From positions 1,798,001 through 1,862,000 of the forward strand of contig VDMD01000003.1 of the NCBI GenBank assembly GCA_007026445.1: a DNA stretch of 64,000 nucleotides, in the 5' to 3' direction. The notes under the pieces are model-generated. The model was not told the origin of the DNA. It did not search any database and was given only the letters and a program-made list of their open reading frames with translations. The position numbers were made by a program, and so were the translations under genes. This document shows positions 1 through 9,005 of the stretch, in pieces; positions within the stretch are counted from its first letter, which is position 1; every line of letters starts with the position of its first letter. This DNA is from Schizophyllum amplum (lineage: Eukaryota > Basidiomycota > Agaricomycetes > Agaricales > Schizophyllaceae).

Positions 1-1797
1 GTGCCGCTAAAGGGCGTCAAAGTGGAACCAAACCGCGGCGGGCTGGTCCGCGGCGGCGATTTGCGAACAGCCGGCGACGAAGCGCGGACAGCCGGCGACG
101 AAGTTCGCGCAGGTGGCGACAACACACGCTTCGGCGGCGAGGAAACTCGTGCGGGCGGCGCGCGGCGTTCTTTAACTGGTGATGGCGGTTCTGGCAGCTC
201 GTCGTCTGAGCTAGAGGATGTGTCGGAATAAGAGACATAGTGGGTCCCTTGCGGACCCACATCATTGTCAGAACGGTGTGCAAATTTCGCACCGCCCGGA
301 CGTGCGGATCGAATGGGAGGCGGCGTTCGCGGCAAGCGGTATTGATCGTTCTCGAGAGCACGCCAGCGCCTGGGAATGGGCTTAGGGTACGGGCGGGGAG
401 GCAGACTGGCATTCCTCGTCCGTGCCGTCGCGCTCGTCCCGTCCATGTGCACGTCAAGACGTGGCTCGGGGCTTTCCGCTGTGGGAGGTGGCGCGGGAAC
501 GTCCTTTCCGTTTACTACCACCGATATTTGTGGCGAGACCGACACTGGTGCTACAGCGCGCTTCTCAACCTTTACGTTTGGCTGCCCCGACACCGTGGAC
601 GCTCTTTGCCGCGACCGCGTACTGGCGCGCGCCGCCGGAATCGATGCGGGCGGTGGCTTGGGCTTCTCCTCCGCCTTAGATGTCGGGATCCAAATTGGAA
701 CTGGTCCCCGCGTAGTCCGCGCTTGCGGGCCTCGCGCAAGAGGCGGGGGACGGTGGGACTCTGCACGGGATATTGGGTGACTGGGGTCGACTAGGGATGG
801 GGGCTCTGCACGAGAGGCGGTGGGAGGAGCGCTCGCGAAAGCTGAGTGGGCCCTCGGTCGGCGGCCAACGCTGGATGCGTGCACCCTGGACCGTTGTGCT
901 TCCATGGCATGATCACGGGACAGGGGCGAGGTATTTCGAGGCGGCCCCATGTATAAGAGTGGTTCCGGTTTAGGCGAAGGAGGGCGAAAGGCGGGATGCG
1001 GGATATGAGGGATTGACCGCTTTCGGGGGATTTCGCGCACTCCGGTCATACGATGCCAAGGTGAGGGCGTTATCGGCAGTGGATCTGGGCTATTGAAGAC
1101 ACTTCTGGTAGAATCGCCGTCAGAGTCGGAGTCAGAGGACGACGTCCATGGTGACGGGATGCGATGCGGAACGTCTTCGTAAGAAGGCGCAAACTGATCA
1201 ACGTCCAGAAACGCCGACTCTGGCCTCCACTGGCGCATATACTCTTCTGAGGACGAGTTGGACCATGCTCGTGGGAGAAAATACAACAGACGCACCAGAT
1301 GCTGCCTTCTCCTCGGGATCCGGGATCCCATGGTATCGACACCAGGCCTTCTCGTTCCAGAGGAACTTGTCGTCGTCCGCAAGGACCCCGGCTTCGCGCA
1401 ATTCATGCGATCGCTTGACCAGTGGGCCCAATAGACCGCCACTCCTCTCCATGGACTCAATCGTCTCTCCTCGCTTTTTGGTGTCCCATGCATTCAAGTG
1501 CCACCGATAACGAGCACGTACTTGTTCTGCCCATTCGGCCGCCGCCTGGTCCGCCATCCGTTTCTGTCGTCGCATGAAGTCTCGATACATGGAGTCCTTC
1601 TTCAAGGCGTATTCCTCCGGCGATAGTTGCGCCTTGGCCCTGAGGGCGTCGTCTCGCATCGCCCTCCACATCTTGTCGTACTTCTCCCTCAAGTCGCTTA
1701 GGGCTCTCTCCTTCCATGTGCGGGATCGCGGCCGCGACGGTGCTTGCTGCTGGTCGGGCACCTCAGGCGAGGATCGAGCGGTGAACGGTCTCGCCAT
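1..1797 (-). CDS. Pro/Ser-rich protein of unknown function, 3' end beyond the window
   Basis: I do not recognise the family. The ATG is at 1797; exon 1 is 1296-1797, and a 49-nt intron (1247-1295, GTGCGT donor, CAG acceptor) leads into a frame that stays open from 1246 to the left edge with no stop. At least 582 residues are visible. Residues 1-167 are charged and probably helical, with many Arg/Lys/Glu and Trp (for example RMADQAAAEWAEQVRARYRW). Beyond the splice the protein turns into a disordered region rich in Pro, Ser and Arg, with an acidic Ser/Asp stretch and, near the edge, short degenerate repeats of the type SSPAVR. The small ORFs on the plus strand at 1-231 and 240-794 are antisense to it. 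The gene is probably nuclear or regulatory judging by composition, but that is a guess. The exon structure is fairly secure because both sides of the intron read as protein and the phase agrees. Confidence 0.72.
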
Positions 1798-2415
1798 TGG
1801 GTCAATCCGAGCGGCTGATGGTCTGAGGAAGTCTCTCGATAAGCAATCGCAGCCCGACCTGACGTTGACTACTACTCGATGAACTCACACAAGGGGGGGG
1901 GGGGGGGGGGGGGGATCCGACGATCTGGAGGCGGAAGAGAGCTTGGGAAAGGATGATGGCAGATGCGTTCACACCATCAGCAACACGAGGCGGGCGGGCA
2001 TTGAGTGTTGTTGAGACATGTCTGCAGCTGTATGTCGGGACCTTGGAAGTGCCGCCCGTCCGGCTCGCGCTTCTGCGCGCAAACAACGATGCCACGAGAC
2101 TGCGAAGCACTGCACTTAGGCGCCATACAGAACCAGGCTGGCGCTGGCAGTAAATGAACTGTCATACACATCGATTGCGGTGAAGGTTACTGTCGAGGTT
2201 ACTTCCATAGAACAATGGCAAGCGACGCGCCGTCGCGCCCATTGTTCTTTGATCTCGATTAATTAGTAGTGTGGCGCGCAAGTCACATCCACGTGCTCCT
2301 GTCACGAATTTCGCCGATCAAAATTTTGGATCAGCCATTGTTCTTTTGTTCCTTGTTTTTCGCGTTTAGCGCCTTCCCTTATTAGACATTCGGAGAGCCA
2401 TCGGGACTACACAAG
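1798..2415. other. Divergent intergenic region with a G22 run
   Basis: This 618-bp stretch separates two divergently transcribed genes and should hold both promoters. It contains an uninterrupted run of 22 G at 1893-1914, about 100 bp upstream of the minus-strand start. No gene is supported; the short ORFs here have no protein-like composition. Confidence 0.6.
1893..1914 (+). repeat. G22 homopolymer
   Basis: Twenty-two consecutive G residues are followed directly by GATCC. The C-rich strand is the sense strand of the 1-1797 gene, so the tract would be poly-C in its promoter or 5' leader. Length in such runs is error-prone in sequencing and in assembly. Confidence 0.9.
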
Positions 2416-3865
2416 ATGGCGACGGCACCCGTCAGCATGGTCTCGCACCCGGTCGTTTTCACGACACAGACACCATACCCGCTCCCCTCCCAAAAGTTCA
2501 TGCTCCCCGCGTCATGGCGGCGCTACCAACTCTCCCAACTTATAAATAAGGCACTTTCGCTATCAAAGCCTGTCCCCTTTGACTTCCTTGTACGCGGGGA
2601 AGTGCTGCGTACAACAATTGGGGAATGGTGCGCGGAGCATGGCGTGGGGGAAGTAAGTATCTTTCCAGCTGCGATAGAGTCCATTGACTGACATGGAGTA
2701 CAGGAAGAGACATTGGAGCTGGAGTACATCGAGTCTGTGCTGCCCCCGCAGAAGATGTCGGATATGCCCCACGAAGATTGGGTGTCTTCCGTGTCATGCG
2801 CGCTGCCTGGGTGAGTGTACCCCGTTCCTCCTTCATGTTCAGAGTCTGATGAGAGGAACAGGTACTTCCTGACCGCATCGTATGATGGCCATGTTCGTGC
2901 GTTTGATTACTCGCAGAACCTTAAGGCGCAGCACGCCCTGCACGGAGCGCCCGTCACATCAATATGTGTTGTACCTTCTTCCGCGGACGCGCAGGACGAG
3001 TCCAGCCACCTCGTCGCCAGCTCGTCACACGATCTGACAGCCCAAATATCCCGCATATCAGTCTCGAGCGGCTCAACGACGCCGCTGGCTACCCTCCACC
3101 TCCACACCCAGCCACTCTCCTCCGTCGCCTCGAATGCTTCCGGATCACACCTTCTCACATCATCATGGGATGGGCTCATCGGACTATGGGATACGACCAT
3201 ACCCTCCTCGGATGAGGTGCCCGATGTTGCGACTGACCGGGAGCGGAACAAGCGTCGGAAGGTTGGCGGGGATGGTGAGGGCAGCCAAGCGAAGCGCAAG
3301 GCGCCATTGACTGTTCTCAAATCGCATACCGCTCGCGTGTCTCGGGTTGTCTACGCACCCAAGAACCCAAACCGAGCCTATAGCTGCGGCTTCGACTCGA
3401 CGGTACGGACGTGGGACGTGGAGAACGGCGTATGCACGCATACTATCGTGCGTACTTGTGGCTTTACCCCTTGTCTTTCTGGGCTAAATTTTTGTTCAGA
3501 ACGCAGCAGAGAAGCCATTCCTCGACATGGCTTTGTCTTCAGACAGTCATACCGCCCTGGCCGCGTCAACGGACCGCACTGTCGCGGTCTATGACACGAG
3601 GGACGCGGGTGCGGTCGCAGCGACAGTGTCTACGCTCCCGCATACCGCTACTCCATCGTGTATCGCGCCCGGCGCGGAAGCCCAACAAGTAATGACCGGC
3701 GCCTACGACGGCGTCGCGCGCTTGTGGGACTTGCGGAGCCCGAAGGCGGCGATGTCCAGCTTCAAGGTCTGGGACGGGCAGAAAAAGATTTTGAGTATTG
3801 ACTGGAAGAAGGGCGTTGCTGCCATTGGGGGCGAGGGCGGCTTAGAGGTGTGGAAGGTCGGTTGA
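2416..3865 (+). CDS. YTM1: Ribosome biogenesis WD40 protein YTM1 (WDR12)
   Basis: Predicted exons are 2416-2652, 2704-2810, 2862-3447 and 3500-3865, giving 431 residues, close to the usual length. The N-terminal NLE domain (about residues 10-80) shows the family signature, including PYPLPSQKFMLPASWRRYQL and WCAEHGVGEEE. It is followed by WD40 repeats (SASYDG-type turns, RTWDVENG, RLWDLRSP). In yeast Ytm1 joins Erb1 and Nop7 in the complex needed for 27S pre-rRNA processing and 60S maturation in the nucleolus; the NLE domain is the part removed by the AAA protein Rea1. That role is family knowledge, not seen here. Exon phases agree at all three introns (50-52 nt each). Between repeats there is a lysine-rich, likely nuclear-localising loop (NKRRKVGG). 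A hydrophobic or secretory signal is absent, as expected. Confidence 0.95.
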
Positions 3866-4018
3866 TGTATCGAATTCGATGTGTAAGATTCGATTCGTGT
3901 GTACGCATGTATGTATGTTTGCGTGAGAGGCGCCCCCTCCGCCACCATGCTGCTTTACTATGTGGTCGAATATGCGCGGTACAGACAAATACTGGTTGTC
4001 TACAATGAGGCAGAACTG

Positions 4019-4039
4019 TCAGATCTTAGACAGATCTGA
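4019..4039. terminator. Perfect 8-bp hairpin between convergent genes
   Basis: TCAGATCT and AGATCTGA are separated by five bases, forming a perfect inverted repeat. It lies between the stop codons of two convergent genes (3865 and 4060). A role in 3'-end formation is only possible; fungal polyadenylation does not need hairpins, so it may be chance. Confidence 0.3.
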
Positions 4040-4059
4040 GGTTCAACGCCGCTTGACGG

Positions 4060-4895
4060 TCAACAATCAGAACCTGTCCAAGAGTCATGGCATGCGCCAG
4101 CTTTGATTTCCGTTAGAACTTGAGTCCAAACTTTCATAGCAGGCGGACCACTCACAGCCTTCATTGTGCTCTCCAAACGCGACTCCCGGATTTTCGCTTC
4201 CATTTCTGAAGTCAGTCTGTTGGGAGAAGCTGGATCCTTCCAAGTTCGGATGGCTTTGCATCCCAACTCGTGCGTGTGTAATCGGCGAAGGTAGGCATAA
4301 AGACCAGTAGTACAACGCATCGTTATGCCACAGGCTGCACAAGTGAGGTTCTCCGCGTCGAAAGACAGCACGTTGGGATTCGCACCCAGCTCCTCGATAC
4401 GCTGGAGGATGTTGGACCCTTTGCCCCTCTGCGGGCCGATGTAGACGAATGTTGCATCAGAGTTGGCGTCCGGCGAGGGGGTGGTTGCCTCGGCCTCCCC
4501 CGGCGTGTTTGAAGGCATGTGCGCGCTAGTGGACGAGTAGTTCACGTAGCCAGAGGAGTATCCAGTAGCGCCAGAGGAATGTCCTGCAGCACCAGAAGCG
4601 TATCCAGCAGTGCCAGAGGACCAGCCAGCAAGGTCGGAAGAGGGATACGAGTAAACACCGGCACGGTAGTATCCGCCAGCGATGAACGATCCAGCGAGCG
4701 GGTCCGAGATTGTGTTCGGCTGCGCGGTGGCAACTTGCCCCCGTTCCTGCTCAAGCTGCTGCTGAGTTGGAGTCGAGGTGGCGCTGAGAGCAGAGCCTGC
4801 GGAATGAGCGGTACTGAAATCCTGGCTTAGCGAACATTAACATCCATAGGTTCGTGTTCGATGACTCACACTTTGCGGTCTTGAGAATACGACAT
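4060..4895 (-). CDS. CCHC zinc-domain protein of unknown function (family copy 1)
   Basis: Exons are 4870-4895 (26 nt, ending in phase 2) and 4060-4813, giving 259 residues. The first half is low complexity: Gln/Thr-rich, then Gly/Ser/Tyr-rich with loose repeats such as GYSSGYVNYSS. The second half carries a conserved block: R147-I, an S-F pair 11-12 residues later, C167-A-A-C170, H190 and C194, that is R-I-x18-C-A-A-C-x19-H-x3-C. The same block, with the same spacing, occurs in the genes at 42667-44324 and 55804-57202. Four Cys/His ligands in this spacing suggest one bound zinc; DNA, RNA or protein binding cannot be told apart from sequence. I know no named domain for it. The first exon has the same length and phase as in the 55804 gene, which supports the start and common descent. 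Confidence 0.8.
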
Positions 4896-5708
4896 CGTAC
4901 TGACTGGGTCGACTACCTGGCGTATAAACAAGAGGTTATGAAAGCCGGGGAGCTGATCAGAACATGCCAGCAGCAAAGACGTCTGGTTAAATACTCAGCG
5001 AGAACGTCCCAAACGAGATTATAATCATGCATGGACCCAGCCTGTTCATGACCATGACTTGACCCCGCGGCGATATTGTTTGTGACTTCTCTGACAGATC
5101 GATTATAGTCCTCCATTCCAGCCCATGCATGAAAAATCATTGTTTGTGGAAGCCATACCTTTGTATCATGCGGACGTCGGAAATGTCCATGCCCAAAAAG
5201 GAGGAAAATTGCGGCGCCTTCGGGCCCCAATCAGGCTTCGAACTTGAGGGACCTTAGCGAACAGCCAGATTTGTGGTGCGGACATCCTGCAAGAAGGTCC
5301 TTGTACCTGTACGAAGGATCATTTCGACCTTTGATGTCTTTATCTAACATGGCAGTGAAGGACAAGGAGTGCCGCTCGCAGGACTGATGCAAGCCACGTG
5401 CGTGGGTTGTTTCAACTTCCGAATCCCGATGCGCCAGCTGCAACTGGGCGCAGTGGCACGCTCTGTCCACATAGTACGGCTGTGAAGGTCGATGCAGGGT
5501 AGACTTGCTGGAATATGTTTCGCAACTGCCTCCTTGTCCAACATGAACACGTCGACCTCAGGACCATACAGAAAGTAGTATATTCACGAAGTGTCGCAGA
5601 CGAACGGCGCACGATGCACAGGCAGTAACAAGCACGCCAACGTATACACCACACACACACAGAGCAATCAACGGGATATCGTATTCGCACTTTTGTCTAG
5701 GACAGAGA
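4896..5708. other. Intergenic region, no gene seen
   Basis: It holds the promoter of the minus-strand zinc-domain gene and the 3' flank of the complex I gene. A short CA dinucleotide run lies near 5649-5661. The short ORFs here lack protein-like composition and consistent splicing. Confidence 0.55.
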
Positions 5709-8496
5709 TCACGCTGCCGCCTGTGCCACATTCTGCTCCTCGCTGAACCCATACCGGTCGCCCTTCACGAACGCCTTCGTGCACTGCGCCATCGTCACGG
5801 ATCTGCAGAGAAAGACTCGTTAGAATCCACACATCAACGATGCAAGGGAGTAAACTCACGCTCTCGAGATCGGGTCCGTCTGGTAGAAGTTCTCGATCGG
5901 CTTCTTCAGCGGTGCAAAGATCGCCTTCGCGCCGTTCGTCTTCACGATGAGCTGCTTCACACCAACCATGGCGGTTTCCAATGACGTCGGCTCAGTGACA
6001 TCGTAGCGCACGAGAGTCGGGGAGATCTCCCACATGCGATCGCGCAGCGAGAGGATATCGTCATACGGGAGCGTCACGCCGAGCGTCTCCGATGCAGCAC
6101 TGTGTGAAATATTCGTTTAGCGGGATGAATCTCATGCGCCCAAAACAAGGGCTTACCGGATGATCTTCCAGTCCTCCCGAGCGGCACCCGGAGGCGGCAC
6201 AGCAGCACGGCCGAGCTGAGCGCGGCCCTCCGTGTTGACCCAAGTCGTGGCCTTCTCCGTGTACGCGGAACCGGGGACGATGACGTCCGCGAGCTGCGCG
6301 CCGAGGTCACCGTGGTGGCCCTGGTAGACGACGAACGCGTCGCTAGGGATCGACTTGGGGTCGACCTCGTCCGCGTTGAGCAGCCAGATGAACTTGGACT
6401 TGGTCTGCGAGGCCTTCTTCGACGGCACGAAGCCAATGTCGTACGCGGCGGAGTGAGAAGCGACCTGGGGATGAATGTCAGGCGGTGTTGCCATTGCGTT
6501 CTATGCGAGCATCACTTACGCGCTGGAGAGTGCTCAAGCCGTTCCACTCAGGCGTCAACAGGGTGGCCTTGTTCGCCTCGACGAACTTGCCGATCGAGTT
6601 CAAGATGGGCGATGCATCCGCGTGCTCGGCGACCGCACTACCCACAATGATGAGGGGCTTCTTCGCCGCCTTGAACTTCTTCGCAAACTCGCTCTTGCCC
6701 GCGACGAACTCGTCCAACGCCTTCGCGTCCGCGCCGAGGTAGTCGTAGCCGTACGTCAGCTCGACACGCTCGCCGATGAGGCCAACCTCCAACGGGGTGT
6801 GAAGCCAGCTCTTGCGGATGCGCGAGTTGAGCACGGCGGCCTCGTGGCGCGGGTTGGTGCCGACGAGGAGGATGACATCAGCTTCCTCGACACCGGGAAT
6901 GGTAGAGTTAAAGAGGTAGTTGGAGCGGATGTCGACGCCGTGGACGGGGGTGGCAGAGCCACCGGCCTGGTCGATGGTCAGGTTGTCGGAGCCGAGACGG
7001 TTGATGAGGTCCTTGAGAGCAACGAGAGACTCCGTGTCCGCAAGCGCACCCGCAACGGCCTGGATCTCGTCACCCTTAGCGCCCGTCGCAGCGAGACCAC
7101 TAGCGATCGCGTTGAGGGTCTCCTCCCACGTCGCGGCAACGAAGCGGTCGCCCTCCTTCACAAGCGGCGCGGTGAGACGCTGGAACTTGAGACCGTCGAC
7201 TGCGTAACGCGTCTTGTCGCTGATCCACTCCTCGTTGACGTCGTCGTTGGTCTTCGGGAGGACGCGCATAACTTGGACACCGCGTGAGTCCACACGAATG
7301 TTAGAGCCCAGGGCATCCATGACGTCGACCGACTCCGTGCTCTTCAACTCCCATGGACGGGCATGGTACGAGTACGGCTTGCTCGTGAGCGCGCCAACGG
7401 GACAGAGGTCGACGATATTGCCAGACAGCTCAGAGTTCATCGTCTTCTCCACGTACATGCCGATCTGCATGTCGTTCCCGCGACCCGTCGTGCCAAGCTC
7501 TTCTACACCTGCGACCTGGTTGGCGAAACGAACGCAACGCGTACATTGGATGCAGCGGTTCATCGACGTCTTCACGAGCGGCCCGAGGTCCTTGTTCTCG
7601 ACAGCGCGCTTGCCAGCTATTTCGTGGAAGCGAGCGCGATCCGAGCCGTAGCGCATGGACTGATCTTGCAAGTCACACTCGCCACCCTGGTCACAGATAG
7701 GGCAGTCGAGCGGGTGATTCGCCAAGAGGAACTCCATAACACCTTCCCTGTAGCAAAGTCAGGATACGCATGCATAGAAATGGGATATTAGGGACCTTGC
7801 AGCATGAACGAGGGGAGTGTTCGTCTTGACAACAGCGCCGGGCATGGCTGGCATCGCACTGTAGACATGGAGGTTAAGTACACCGTACGAGTATATGACA
7901 GGACACGCACCAAGAAGCGACAGGTTTTGGTGATCTCTCCACCTCCACCAAGCACATGCTGTGTGATAAGTCAGGCGCCGCCATCGTACATATCGAGCAG
8001 CTATGCTTACCGGCAGTTCCCTGCTATCGACAGCCTCAAGACAATGTTAGAGCCAGCGGAGATGCGCATACATGCGGCTTACCGGTCATGGTAGCAAAAT
8101 CTAGAGTCCGTCTCAGTAATGCGACTAGATGATAGAAAAAGATGCGCACCGTGGTATCGTCGCTCCAGCAGCCTCGCAAGCCTGAATGAGAGCAGTACCT
8201 AAGAGCATCCTTCATGAGCACCAGCTACAAAGCGAGAGGGATGTTCGTGGGCGGCGTACCCTGAGGAACAGTGACCTGCTTCCCGTCAACGGTCAGTGTG
8301 ATGTCAGCTTGCCTCGCTGCCGTCGAGGAAATCGTGCGTCTCTCTGCAAAAGGGCAGCCATAAGTCTTTGAGCGGTGTCTGGACATTGCGAGTACGCACT
8401 GGACTGCGCCGCGCGCGATGCATTACTCCCCGCGGTCTTCCCGAGTAGACCCGTCGAAGGTCTTGAAGCCGTAGATACAACCCGCAGCATAGTCAT
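5709..8496 (-). CDS. NDUFS1: Complex I 75-kDa iron-sulfur subunit (NDUFS1 / NUO-78)
   Basis: Eleven exons read from 8496: 8400-8496, 8260-8343, 8150-8198, 8083-8100, 8011-8034, 7911-7958, 7796-7858, 6520-7747, 6157-6464, 5860-6099, 5709-5802; 750 residues, normal for the family. The N-terminus (MTMLRVVSTASRP...) is basic and hydroxylated, a mitochondrial presequence. The 2Fe-2S motif C-x10-C-x2-C-x13-C spans four exons (FCYHDRLSIAGNC, RMC, ASC). Next come the H-x3-C-x2-C-x5-C cluster (HPLDCPICDQGGEC), the C-x2-C-x2-C...C cluster (RCIQCTRC, DLCPVGAL), and the molybdopterin-oxidoreductase-like domain without a cofactor site. The C-terminal TDPISRASVTMAQC is typical. The protein is the largest matrix-arm subunit and carries electrons from NADH toward ubiquinone. 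Exons 4 and 5 are only 18 and 24 nt. The intron before exon 5 ends in GAG, an uncommon acceptor. All phases agree. Confidence 0.97.
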
Positions 8497-9005
8497 AGTG
8501 GCGCGGGGTCGATGGAAGTAGGAGACTAGGGCAGAATATTAGAATAATGGGCGACTCGGCGCCCTCGCGGTTCAGCGTCTGCAGAGCTCGTCGTCGTCCG
8601 CGGTGAGGAAGAATAATCGGTTGAACGTGGTTGGCTCCCGGATCCGGAGGCCGGCCCCCGATGATCCGCAATCACGTGCGCAATGTTGATATCTGACGCA
8701 CATTTGTACTCTATCATGTCTGCCATTAACGACGGCGTAATCGCTGTAGAAAGTCTTGAGAAGATCACATATGGAACCCTATTTACCTCATAGTAGCGGC
8801 TAGACAATACTTGACTGTTTTCGGGTTTTGCTGACCAGCGTCGAACGACGAATTCAGGCAGGAGCAGCCAAGATACAGGCCAGCGTCCGTACGGGCAGAA
8901 TTACGATGAGGAGAATCAAGCCCACCCAGAGCAAGCTGACTCAGAACCGAGGATCGGTATAAATATCGCACAAGACCGGCTCGTAAGTACCCTCCAAAAC
9001 ACTCT
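8497..9005. other. Intergenic: promoter of the complex I gene
   Basis: About 500 bp upstream of the minus-strand complex I start and downstream of the PL8 stop. No further gene or repeat is seen. Confidence 0.5.

Noticed and set aside
1..231. Open plus-strand frame with Gly/Arg repeats at the left edge
   Set aside because: It starts with GTG and is antisense to a much longer, spliced minus-strand frame; its repeats mirror the SSPAVR repeats of that gene.
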